Assembly (NCBI GenBank): GCA_030068145.1
Contig: JAPJBO010000035.1
Span: forward strand, 310,001-374,000
Direction of reading: 5' to 3'
Source of the DNA: Diplonema papillatum
Lineage: Eukaryota; Euglenozoa; Diplonemea; Diplonemida; Diplonemidae
DNA length: 64,000 nucleotides
This document shows, in pieces, positions 23,340 through 34,500 of the stretch. The translations under genes were made by a program, and so were the position numbers. The stretch's first letter is position 1, and the number at the start of each line of letters is the position of its first letter. The notes under the pieces were generated by a model, which saw only the letters and a program-made list of their open reading frames with translations, made no database searches and was not told the DNA's origin.

Positions 23340-24150
23340 GCAACGGGCAACGTCAACGTCTGCTAAATTTGGAAGGGGGGGGGGGTCCTGTTTGGTGCAC
23401 CTGGTGGCCGGGGACCCCCCCACCCTTTTTCCGGGGACCCCCTTAAACGCGCTCTTTTGCGATGGATCTTTCCACTCCGCCCTCAGTTCGTCTGTGAGGC
23501 CTGAAATTTGACGTGCAAAGCACAGGCTGAAACCGGGAAAATCTGCCCTTTCGTGGTTTCCTTGGTGCCGTTTTTTCGAAATTCTCTAAGTACGTTTCCC
23601 AGCGGATTTGCCTGAAAAACAGTTTTGGGGGGGTATTGGCATTTTGGGGAAAGAACATGGTAAATCGGCCAAATTTGCTCGAATTTTCACTTTTTGGGCC
23701 AATTTTCCAGATTTTGGCTGATTTTTGAGTGGTTTTCGGGGAAACTGACTTTGCTCAAAAGTTGCTAAGTACATTTCCCTGCCAAAAAAGTGCAGGAAAA
23801 CATTTTGGTGGGGAATGACCTTTTTTTCCGCAAAAGTGGGTTTCGATTTCGAAAACGAGGAGAACGGATTCATCTGGAGGAAACGGAGTACCCACTCGGC
23901 ACCGGGGGGTCTGGGAAACACCCCAAAAACAGCCCCCAAAACGACCCCCCCCCCCCCCCCCCCCCCCTGATGATGGTCCGCCTTATGTGTCCGTGGCTTA
24001 AAGGACCGAAACACGGCGCAGACGGGACCAGTGCGGTGTTGAGCACATACCCATTCCAAGCACGTTCTTGCAAACCCCCCCCCCCCAAAAAAAAGGGGGG
24101 TGCAACGTGCAACGGGGGCAACGTCCCTTAGTGCGCACCCTGGGGGGAAG
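23340..24150 (+). repeat. G/C-tract repeat R2, copy C, interrupted by repeat D
   Basis: It follows copy B directly and begins with the shared header caacgggcaacgtcaacg. About 17 bases of the core are missing near 23731. At 23945-23967 a C-run of more than 20 is followed by a copy of repeat D, then a second C-run, after which the R2 sequence resumes. Confidence 0.88.
23968..24085 (+). repeat. dispersed repeat D inside R2
   Basis: The segment from ctgatgatggtccgc to cacgttcttgcaaacccc matches 1060-1170 and is bounded on both sides by C-runs. This suggests insertion into, or template switching at, the homopolymer. Confidence 0.8.
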
Positions 24151-24349
24151 GGGGGGTTTTCCTTTTGTGCTGTTAGAGCAGGGCCTGGGCAGTGTGTTTT
24201 CATTCCTTTTCATACTTTGTGTCGCTTTTACTTTACTGTTTACTGTCACATGTGGTTGCGCATCCGTGTAACTTCGTTTTGAGCTTATGTGACCGACACC
24301 AGGTTCACTGCGTTGTGCAATCGATGCATTTTCACCTCTCCTATGGCAG

Positions 24350-24587
24350 GTACCTCGCAAGGCCCGCCAACCCCCGAAAGCCAGCCGCGCCGAAGGCGGA
24401 AAAGGCACCAGGGTTCATGCCCAGCCAGCGCGCGAACCCGCAGCCGCAGCCGCGCACCGAGAAGCCGGCAGCGCTGCCGCCTCGGCCGGCCACCATCGTC
24501 TCCGCCCCGCCCGTGGCTCCGGTGGATTGGGAGCATTTCATCCAGTACTGGGAGGCGCAGGCGGACGAGGAAATGAAGACACTGTAG
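24350..24587 (+). CDS. terminal exon of an unrecognised Pro-rich protein
   Basis: A 3' splice acceptor (cacctctcctatggcag|g) at 24349 opens a frame of about 79 codons. It is rich in Pro, Lys and Arg, and ends in an amphipathic acidic segment VDWEHFIQYWEAQADEEMK before TAG. GC content and codon use match the recognised exons. Upstream exons are not visible in the repeat block to the left, so either a long intron carries repeats or the gene was cut. I do not recognise the family. Confidence 0.45.
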
Positions 24588-25427
24588 ACGCTGCCTGCGC
24601 CGACCTCCGCTTTGTGCTCTCGACGGCGGATGGGTTCGTGGGCTGTCTGTCCGCCTTCGGGAACTTTTCCGCAAATTTTTAGTGGAACGTAGCAGAACTC
24701 AGGTCGCAGCTTGCGCTGCTTGGCTTACCTCTTCTTTGCGGGGACGAAGACAGCGGAGGGGAGGCGGATTGATTCTCCTCGGCTGTCTCGCCGCTGTTTT
24801 TGCCTTCTTTTTTCCTGCGCGTTTCCTGCCTGTACTTGTCGTGTTTCTTGTAGAAGCGGAGCTTTGTGTATTAGGCCGTTCGCACAAGAAAATGCGCTGT
24901 CCGTCCCATCTTTGTCGATACTACGTTTTTGTCTTATTCCTCCGCAAACCCAACGCCAATTCCAGAACGAAAGGATGACATATGTTTGTATGCGCCACCA
25001 GTTTTCCGCTTTTCTCTTTCGAAACGAGCAATACTCCGAATACGAGTGCAGAGCCGGACGTACCTCAGGAGAGTACCTGCCGTCAGTCTCAAGTGCCGAC
25101 CTGCGTGTTCATGGTCGATGCCTCAGTACAACATTGCACTGCATGCCTGATTCGTAGATGTTTAACTCACGGGAGTGCACGGGAGATGCACCACACAGTC
25201 CACTCTCCGTAGATGCTTATCTCACAGCAGTGCGTGACTGATGTTACCTCGCAAGTGCCACGTCATGAGAGTGCATGGCAGATGCCCTCACAGCATTGCA
25301 TTACTTGCCCACTCGGCAACACCGCACGTCCGCCCATGCTTCCCTTACGGGAAACGGGCCTTAGGCGTGCGCACACCAGCGAAACGTGCACTCACAGCAC
25401 AAAGAAAGAAGGCCCGCAAAGTAAAGA
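24588..25427. other. spacer, no gene recognised
   Basis: Short frames with hydrophobic runs occur, but nothing is conserved. Loosely repeated cagtgcatgcc- and acagcattgca-type phrases lie at 25100-25320. Confidence 0.45.
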
Positions 25428-25979
25428 ATGGCCGACGACGCGGCGGCCCGGCCGATCGACCGAGAGCTGTTCGAAGCGAGCAGACGGGGCAACACGGAAG
25501 CCGTGCGACGCCTGCTCGCCGAAGGCGCGTCTCCGCTCGGGTACCACGACTACGCGGGCCGAGGCGGCGCGATGATGGCGGCGGAGAGGGGCCACCTGCC
25601 CGCGCTCAAGCTGCTGGTGGACTGGGGAAGCGGTGCCGCGGGTCTGCTCTCCGCCGTCAGCCAGGACGGCGAGGGCTGCCTCTCCATGAGCTCGTCGAAC
25701 GGACACGCCAGCACCGTGTCATACCTCCTCGGCCGTGGTCGGTTCGCGCCCGAAGACCTAGTCCTCCCCCTTAGCCTCGCCAGCTACCACGGACACCTCC
25801 CCGTCGTCCGGCTCCTCGTGCAGCACGGGGCCCCCCTGCAGGCCGCCGACGAAGACGGCATGACGCCCGTGGACAACGCGAAGCTCTTCGGGCAGCACCC
25901 GAAGCAAACCCGGCTGCCCCGCCACGACGACACGCTGGCGTTCCTGCAAGAAAAGCTGCGCACGCGGAGCAAGCTCTGA
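25428..25979 (+). CDS. ankyrin-repeat protein, single exon
   Basis: The 183-residue frame starts MADDAAARPIDRELFEASRR and contains about four to five ankyrin-type helix pairs. They are recognisable by NTEAVRRLLAEGASP (residues 22-36), RGHLPALKLLVDWGS (55-69), NGHASTVSYLLGRG and HGHLPVVRLLVQHGAPL, with a final DEDGMTPVDNAKLFG. Such proteins serve as protein-binding scaffolds, and the partner cannot be read from the sequence. There is no signal peptide or membrane segment. ATG 25428 is the first in frame after an upstream region of different composition. A broken copy of the 3' half lies 350 bases downstream (26327-26577). Confidence 0.88.
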   Translation: MADDAAARPIDRELFEASRRGNTEAVRRLLAEGASPLGYHDYAGRGGAMMAAERGHLPALKLLVDWGSGAAGLLSAVSQDGEGCLSMSSSNGHASTVSYLLGRGRFAPEDLVLPLSLASYHGHLPVVRLLVQHGAPLQAADEDGMTPVDNAKLFGQHPKQTRLPRHDDTLAFLQEKLRTRSKL

Positions 25980-26326
25980 TGTCGCAGGAGGCCAATGCGA
26001 CGCTGGGCTCTCGACGGTGCTGAAACACAAAAGGAGGGCCCCGACGGCGGTTGCTGTCCATCTTTGAGCGCTTTTCCGGCGTCCCGCGCGCCGAACTTGG
26101 AGGAAACCCGATGTCAGCGGCCGACTCGGTTTTCTTGCCTATTGTCGCTTGTTAGTTTTACTCCCAGCTGTTTGGTTCTCTAAACTGCAGTTGTGGGCTC
26201 TGACGCCGCGTGCAACCCCCCAGTGGATACCAAGGGGGGAAAACTCGGCATCGTTGTCAGCCGGGAGGCGGCTGGGGTGGTGGGCCCAGCAGGGTGGCCT
26301 CACCGCTCCAAGGTGGTTTCCACGGT

Positions 26327-26577
26327 CGCCGTCAGCCAGGATGCCTTTCCATGAGCTCGTCGGCAAACCGTGTTCTATGCCTCGGCCGCCGCAGGTTCGT
26401 CGTCCGTCTCCTCGTCACGGACCCGCGGTGTAGGCCGCCGACGAAGACGGCATGACGCCCGTGGACAACGCGAAGCTCTTCGGGCAGCACCCGAAGCAAA
26501 TTCGGCTGCCCGCCACAACGACACGCTGGCGTGTCTGCAAGAAAACTGCGCCCGGAGCAAGCTCCGACGTCGCAGGG
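26327..26577 (+). pseudogene. broken tandem copy of the ankyrin gene 3' end
   Basis: It matches 25650-25990 of the gene, from cgccgtcagccagg to the bases after the stop, with several internal deletions. One has removed most of an ankyrin repeat, and others break the frame. The stretch around gacgacggcatgacgcccgt-type sequence to agcaccc is almost identical to the gene, so the copy is fairly recent. Confidence 0.85.
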
Positions 26578-27341
26578 GGAGTGCCGCTGTCGCCGCCTGC
26601 ACACCCCCTCCTACCAAACACCGAGGGCGTGCGCCTTTCTTATTAAAACGATCCCCCCCCCTACAAACCCGCAAGAGGTCCACGAAGTGTTGCAAGGTCA
26701 CGGGCCTACAGGGACGAGTCTCATCCCAAACAAAATTCATCCAGCCAGAGGCAGTTCTGAAATATGGCCGGACCACCGGTCAGTGTTTGCTGCAAGCCGA
26801 TGGTTCAAGATAACCCAACAAGCACTTGACGAGTTTGCGTAGACGAGATCCACTAAGAACACCATTCTGATTGTTGTTTTCATCCGACAAAGCCCCGCGC
26901 GAGGAACAACCTTCCTAGCTAAGACGCTTCCGTGTCAGCACTGCTGCACTTGCGCAGGCTGCTTTGCGGGAAAAAGAAACTAGCTTCCTTGAAGCCGAAT
27001 CTGCTCGGCAGGTTGCCCGATTCTCTTGCCCCGCGCGCATGCCGTCGGTAGCGAGAATCAACAGCTACCTTCGCGTTCCCTCATCCATATACGTCGGCAG
27101 GGCGTGCCGCCCGCAACCAAGCGACAAACCGCATGAACAATTCGTTGCTGGCACCCATAATTAGTAGCATCCACGGCGGGCTATGTCGTTAGAACACCCA
27201 TTCGCAAAGGCGAACCCCACAATTTGTCCCAAAGGGTCAGAGGAAGCTGCCACTCGGCAACGCGCCAAGGGCGGGGGGAGAGGGGGCGGGACAGCAGGAG
27301 TCCGACGCAGCGAAAACCCCGGCGGCAGAAGGAAAGAAGCG
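26578..27341. other. spacer, no gene recognised
   Basis: No conserved frame was found. The last 40 bases before 27342 are purine-rich and hold no clear acceptor. Confidence 0.45.
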
Positions 27342-28812
27342 ATGTCGAAGAAGAGCGTGACGAAGCGTGACCACCTTGTCGTGGCCGCGCGCAACCTCAC
27401 GGAAGGCGTCGAGTACGTGAAGAGGGAGCTGGGCGTCGACATTCCGGTCGGTGGCAGCCACGACTCCATGGGCACGCACAACCACGTCATGCGTCTTGGC
27501 GACGAGGTGTGTAATAAACTGGGTTCTTCATTTAGCCGTATGCAATACGCGAGGAAGCTGAACCGCCCCAAGTAGGATATTCTGATCACGACCATTTGCC
27601 GTTTTGCCCACCATGAAACCACGTCCAAGATTTGGACTCGGGTCGTGTCGCCCGCTCTCGCTACGCTCGCGGTGTACGGTTTTTATCTTTGCATTTGTCT
27701 TCCCCTTTCGGAAAAGACAAAAAAAACAGACCCCCAACCGACGGAGATCACCATAGAGCTTTCCCCGGACTTCAGGCAAATACAGAGGAACGGCGGAGGT
27801 GATCCGCATCGCGGCGTGCCTATCGGCGCAAGCGAGAAAGCGAAGACTCCGATTCATTTTCGGATTATGAACTCGTGAGCAACTGCCAACAACAGTTGCA
27901 ACCGACTAGAGTTGCGCCGCGCCGAAAGCGCGGAAAAAGTGACCCTTCTGGAGTCACGTAGCGAAAAGCTGGCATAGTGTGGTACTCATTTGCATGCCCC
28001 TAACGCAACAAGACGACGCTGTGGTGAGAAACTGTGTGGGTGGCCACTCTCGCTTGAGGGAGCGAGGCCTCGAACAGCAAAATCACTCGCAATCCAGTGT
28101 GGGAGTCCGGGGCGCAGTTTCAACGGGAACCTTTTTTAGTGCCAACAATCGTGCGCGGGCAGCCGGCAGGCAGAAACAAAGGAGGGCCCGAGCACAGGCA
28201 AACCCCAAAGTAAAAGTGGTCAGCCCGAAGCAAAAATGCAAGGATATTGGTAACAATGTCCAGCGAAAAACCTCACCTCTCACACAGATGTTTTTGGAAG
28301 TGATCGCAGTGGACCCCGAGGGTAAAGAGCCCAGCCAGCCCCGGTGGTTTGGGTTGGACGACCCGATCGTGCAGAAGGTCCTGCGAGACGGGCCGACGTT
28401 CTTGACGTGGGTCGTCAACGTGCGGCCAGACATCCACCAGCTGCTTGCAGCGTGCGCGGGCATGTTCGGTATGCCAGAGAAGATCACTCGGGGGGACCTC
28501 ACCTGGCACTTCGGGCTCCCGGAAGACGGCAGGCTGCTGGCTGGCGGCTTCCTACCGTACGTCATCCAGTGGAGCGACGACCAGAGCCCAACCATGCATA
28601 TGGCCGACCTCAAGTGCCACTTGAAGGAGCTCTCCATCTACCACCCGAAGGTCGACTGGCTCCGCACGGCGCTCGACAAAATCGGCGCCACGCAGCTTGT
28701 GTCCCTGCACAGCCTCCCGCCCACCGAATCAGCGTATCTTGAAGCTATAATCGACACTCCGAACGGCTCGCGGGCGCTCCGTAGCTTCGGCTTCAATAAG
28801 CCGGCACATTGA
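27342..28812 (+). CDS. glyoxalase-like (VOC superfamily) protein, two exons
   Basis: Exons 27342-27506 and 28288-28812 join in phase 0 across a 781-base GT-AG intron (gacgag|gtgtgt ... cacacag|atgttt). The product is 229 residues. Exon 1 gives DHLVVAARNLTEGVEYVKRE and GTHNHVMRLGDE. Exon 2 continues at once with MFLEVIAVDPEG, PRWFGLDD, TWVVNV and, later, DTPNGSRALRSFGF. This order fits the glyoxalase-like domain family (Pfam Glyoxalase_3 type), with the conserved His pairs in the first half. The substrate is unknown. The continuity of motifs across the join strongly supports the intron. The intron carries a module shared with 44985-45110 (gaaaccacgtccaagatttgg). The start is the ATG just before the first conserved strand. 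Confidence 0.88.
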
Positions 28813-31531
28813 GGCTCTTCTCGTGGAGGTGACGGAGCGGAATGCCACCGGGGGATGGCAGCAGTCCGTCAGCGATCCCAACCGGAAGTGGACCCGAAGA
28901 AAGAGTGGTCACCGAAGAGCGTCGCGCGATCCTGGATACGTTGACGAGGTGGGGTGTGGTGAAGTGCTTGTCCGGGGTGCGCCGGGACTTGACGGAATCA
29001 CTCTCCAGACTAGCCTACCCTGCGGTGGTTGATTCCTTCCGGCAGTTTCTCCCTTCTTGAGACGGCCGTCAGTTATGAGATTGATGGGTGATTGGCGCGA
29101 GCTGTAGGACCCATCAAGGTCTGATGATGCTGTTGCATGGGAGCGATGGGAGCACCTACCCAGCGCATCAAAGGTTGTAGTCGTGTCAGAAGGCGGCAAC
29201 GTAGACAACTGAACAGCCACTGGGCAACCAGGTTGACCGCAGACTTTGCGGTCGGACACTGGCCGGTCCAAAGGCGCGGTAACGACCAATCCATGGCTGT
29301 GCTCCTTGTTGGTGCGTTGTCAGAAGCGCGATACCGGGCAATGTTGCATCGTGCGGCAAGCATTGTCCAACACTGCATCGGTTGCTTCGGGTTTCATCCC
29401 TTCACCAGTTGGTGACAAGTTCTGTGGCGAAATGGGGTTTTGAGAAACGGAACTTTTGAACCCCGGCCGATCTCTTCTGAATGCGTGCAAGTGAACACAC
29501 TTGCACGCCCTGTGTCAATCACTTGTTGGCCGCCTTCGCAGTTCGACAAATGTCACAACAACCCTCTCCCTCTTCCTCTTTCCCTTTCTTTCTTCTTCTT
29601 TTTTTTTGCGTTTTGCGTTCTTATTCTCGCCTTCTCGAACCCCATCTAAAACATAAAGAGGCACGTCTCCCGTCTTAAAAAAACGATCCAGGAGTGATTT
29701 CTTCTGCTGATTTCCCCGTTCTCGTTTTAGGCATACTCGCCGGGCCAGTGCGCGAGAGTCGCAGCTAGAAACCCACCCCCCGGCAACAACACCCCCTTGA
29801 CCGCTGTTAGAAGCATGAAGCACAGACGCTTGACTCTTGAGAGGCGTACCCTTGCCGCTGCAAATCGCGTCACGTCTTCCGGACTTCAACAAGGAAACCT
29901 ACTTTTCTTGGCCGCTTTCGGTTTCTCTGGGACGATCACAAACTGTGGACGACCATGTAAGCTTCTCTCAGTCTCGTCGTGCACAGGTGTTGCGCTTCCC
30001 CCCCGCCTGCTCGCGCGCGCGGTATTGGGAGTATGAGCGCACACACACCCAGGACGACGACACCAGGATAATGGAGCACCCGTAGACCGTGGTGTGGTAG
30101 AACGTGGGTTCAGCTTAGTGTGTGTTTGATCCAAGTAACATCAAGGCAGCCCATACAAAGACCAGCCACAGTCAACGCCGCGTGGGTGCGGGCTTTTGAT
30201 ATGATGTTTGGAAACATGAAATCATCATGTTTCACACCTCCGATTGCGCGTAACCTGGAAGCACCCAGAGGGTGTCGGTGGTACAAAGGTGAAGTTGCCC
30301 GCATCCATCCGGCAAACAGCTCGCATCGGGGAGGTGACGCTACCCACCTGGACAAGGTGTCCTGCTGCCCCCGTAGTACGTGGTAAAGAATACTACGTCC
30401 TCTATACACCGGCATGTAGTGCTGTTTACATTCGTAGCACTCGTAGTGTGGTACGTAGCAGCGCGCGTAACACACTATCAGCAGAGGGTACCAATGGTGA
30501 TACCACACACTGCACGTAGGTTACACTCCTCCTGAAGCTAGTTGCAATCGCGTGGGGGGCATATGCTGTGCATATCCTCCGTCCGCAGGTGGTCCACTTG
30601 TCCCGACGCGTGCTACTCAAAAGCCCCCCCGCCAGCCAGCCCAAAGTAACCTGAAGTTCGTTCGGAATGCCTAGTGGAATCCCCTCGATGAATCGCAAGC
30701 CCTTGGCTCCGGCTGGCACTTTCGAGCGGCACACACGCTCACCGTTTCGTCCTCAGGCTCTCGCCTCCCTGCGGGCCGTGCTCGTGGCGACCCCGCTTGC
30801 AGCAGGGGTTTGGCCTTCTACACCGCACGTCTTCGTACCGCATGCACGCGTCGCATGTTGGCGCCTCGCGCAGCAGGCATTAGTCATGGTGCGAAGTCCT
30901 GCTTCGTACACACACGAGTGCTAGCCGCACAATAGTGCAAGAAAGCACCCTGTGGAGCTGCCTCTCGACGGTTTTTACATGCCCGAATTTTCCAACACCT
31001 ACGCAGATTCCTGATCGAGCACAAAAGAAAAATATGGCAAGCGCAGCAGGCGGCAAGCGCGCCGCGTGATGTTCAGCGTGCCCGAAATCTAGAACCACGA
31101 ACCCCCCCCGAGTTTTCCTGCGCTGTGGAGCGGAGGGGGCTTCCGGCACTTCCGCAGGAGGAGGCGACCGCCCTTCCACAAGTTCTGCCTCCTCACCGTC
31201 GAGGCGTCGAAGGGCAGCTCCGAGAGCCACCGCCAACACTGTGTGGAACCGCAACCTCTTGGTTGTGGTTGTGTCGTTGGGTCTTCCGCTTGGTACTTCT
31301 CCCGTGGTCGGGAGACGCGTTTCTGACCTAACTTTCTTTTGTATCCCCTTTGTTTGTGGCTGCAGAAAACGTTTACCTGGTCTCTTCAAGACTGTTTCGA
31401 GTTTTAAGGATCCGTGTTTTGTGTCTACGCCGTAGACTACGGTCGACAGTCAAGGCAGGTTGAAGTTCTTTCCTTTGGGTGATACTTGTTGGTTCGGGTT
31501 CTTAGAGCACCCTTTGCAAGAGAGAAGCAGG
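28813..31531. other. spacer, no gene recognised
   Basis: No frame resembles a known family. A pyrimidine-rich tract of about 45 bases lies at 29561-29606. Otherwise I see nothing clear. Confidence 0.45.
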
Positions 31532-34500
31532 ATGGTGGGCCTCCCCCAGGCGGCCGGACGCCTCCCGCGGACACCGCCGCACACGGCTGCGCAGGGGGAC
31601 CCGCCGTCCAGGGGCGCGCCTACTGTGAAGAGGGTCTCGACCGCCCTCAAGGCACGCGGCCCCACCTCGCCTCCCGTCCGGGCGCCGGCGCAAGGCATTC
31701 CGCCAGTCACGAGTCGGCTGAGCCCGGTCACGAAACAACAACCCCGCGGTCCGCACAACCCGCCAGGGCATTCCCCGGAGTCCAGCGTCCCGTGCACACG
31801 GCAACACGGCGGGCATCCTCCCAGTTCATCCACTCCGTACCAGCGTGCCCCGTCCCCGCAGGGCCAGCCGCACAGGCAAGGCAGCTTGAGTCCGACGGCA
31901 CAGCGCGAAAGTCCTGCTTCCGTCGATCGCACGGCTTCGGTGCAGTTCGGAGCGTCCGCCGCCGGGTTGCCCTCGCAACACGGCGCGCAGGCCGAAAAAG
32001 GCGCGGCGTCCCCTTCTGCCGCTGCCAGGCGCATGGCCAGCCCCACCTTACCCTCACAGCGCTGCGCGCAGTTCAAGAAGAATACGGCCCCGCCTTCTGT
32101 TCCAGCCGGAGGGAGGCTGTCTCCCGACGCCGTTGCAACGTCTACGGGCCGCGCTCGGGTGTTGCCAAGTCGAGTGCCTGTGCCAAGCAGGCCGCCTAGC
32201 AGTGTGTCTTTCGTGTCCAGTACGCCCGATAGGACGCCGTCAAGAGGTACGATGCCCGTCAAGCCGAGCCTCTCAAGCTCGCAAGACGTTCAGAAGCAGC
32301 ATCCCCCGACGGCAAGTCGGAACAACAGCGAACTTGACGGAAACTCACCATCAGCAGGGAGGCAGGGGTTTCCTCGACAAGGCCATCAAGCGAGCAGCCC
32401 CGCAAGCCCACCAAGCAGCCCTGGGTGCAATTTGTCCTGTGAAACGCGCAGTCAGAGCCGCACGCAACAACGTGTGCCGCCCAGCCATGCACCAGCGCAC
32501 GCCCCCCCGAGTGCAGCGGACGGCTTCCGGGCAAGCCCATTTCCAACGGACAGCGGCATGCAGAACAACCCGGCCGACAGGCCGCTCCAAAGAATTCCGG
32601 CATCGAACCATGCGATGCACAGTACAAACTACAGCTACGCAGGCAGCCCTGGACAGCAAATTCCGCCGACGACCAAGGCGTTGGCCAGTGATCCAACAGC
32701 ACACAATCTTCCCACGACGAGAGTTGGCGCAGAGAGCATCCACACACCAGCAAACCACCGCGTCCGTTTCGCGCCCAGTAGTCCCAACACGGAGTCTGGC
32801 GAGAACCTGAACCATGCCGACCGAAGCGCGCTTTGCCCGCGAACTGAATACCAAGCATCCGACCATGAGAACCACGCCTGCCCGAGCAATCACACTCCGG
32901 TGCAAGTCGCCTATTCGGCCCCGTCATACACCACCTGTCCGTCCAGGCTCTCACCAGAGGTACCCGACGTCGAAGCGACGACCCTCGAACAATCGCCCGA
33001 GCTCCCCCCGCCGCCTGTGCCACGCGCCGCCAATACGCGGGGCACCGCAGACATACGACCACCTGGGCTCAGCAGCCCTTGCCCACCCGAGAGAAGCGCA
33101 CGTATGCAGACTGGCATCACAGTGCCTACTTCGCCTGTCGACGGAAGACCGGGCGGAGAGAACAGAGAGGCCTTCTCCGGTCTCCCGCGCCATGAATCGG
33201 CGGCGCAGTCATCAGCATCCCGCCAAGTTGCACGGACTGCGGCTCAACCAGCCTCCTCGAGTCTGCAGCGAAGTTGCCCAGAAGAGGGGCATCTCGGCCG
33301 TCCGTTCCCCGGCCCGCGCGAGTTCCCGCCGGACACCAGCACCACCGCCGCCGGGGGTACTGCTCCCGTCTCGTTTCCAACAAAAGCTGGCGAGTGCGCG
33401 CGTCAAAGCGATGGAAGAGCTGCAGCAAGCCCGACCCCGTTCGGTCCGCAACTCGGACTGCCACGCCAGAGTCGTCCGGAGGGTCATCTTGTTCTCGCTA
33501 ATCCCGGCGGCTGTGGTACAAAAGCTGGTGATACCGTGCGTCAAAGCGATGGAAGAGAGAGGGTTTTAGCAACCCCGACTCCGTCCAGTCCGCAACATAG
33601 ACTGCCAGGCCAGAGGTATCCGGAGGAGGGTCATCTTGTTCTCGCTAATCCCGGCGGCTGTGGTACAAAAGCTGGTGATACCGTGCGTCAAAGCGATGGA
33701 AGAGAGAGGGTTTTAGCAACCCCGACTCCGTCCAGTCCGCAACATAGACTGCCAGGCCAGAGGTATCCGGAGGAGGGTCATCTTGGTCTCCGTTCGTTCC
33801 CCGGGGGGGCACGGAGGCCACCAGACACTGATCCCGGCGGCTGTGGTGCTGCTCTCGCCTCGCTTCCAACAAAAGCTGGTGACACCATGCGTCACAACGA
33901 CGGAAGAGAGAGAGTTTTAGCAAACCCGACTCCTTCCAGTCCGCAACCCGGACTATCAGACCAGAGGTATCCGGAGGACGGTCATCGCGGCCTCCGCCCG
34001 TTCCCCGAGGCGCGGATACCACCAGCCACCGCCGCGCCGGCGGCCGGCGACTGCGGCACTATTGCAGTTTCGCATCCATCAAAAGCTTGCGACGGGAGAG
34101 AACCGCCCCGCCGAAGCCCGCTCGACGGCGGGCCGGCGGCGCGCCCGGAAGGCGCGCAGTGGGACGCGCCGGGGGGGCAGCCGCGGGGCTCTCCGCTCCG
34201 GCCGAACGGCCATTCTTCACGCCACCCGGCAACCGAGTACCGGCCGGCCGGTCCGACTTCGCGCGGAGAACACGCGGCTGCACGCGAGCATGTGCCGGTC
34301 GCTGGCCGTCTAGCGGGAGGACTGCAGCAGTCTGCTGGTCCCGAGACAAGAGTCGTCGCTCTGCAGTACGATGCCCCTTTCAGCTGCGTTGCCCGTTCGC
34401 ATGCTCAAATCGAAGGGATCTCACCCGCGTTCAACTCAGCAGCGACTGGTGTTGAGCTGCAGAAGCCCTGGGAGAACCCACCAGCGAGGCTGGACGAGCC

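Noticed and set aside
13673-24203. Minus-strand frames in the three R2 copies
   Set aside because: They resemble each other only because the repeat does. Frame and ends shift between copies and no domain is recognisable.
31486-33569. Overlapping frames of 225-251 codons within the 1381-residue gene
   Set aside because: They are out-of-frame readings of a Pro/Ser-rich GC-rich exon. Only the long frame includes the W-motifs and the exact in-frame 147-base repeat.
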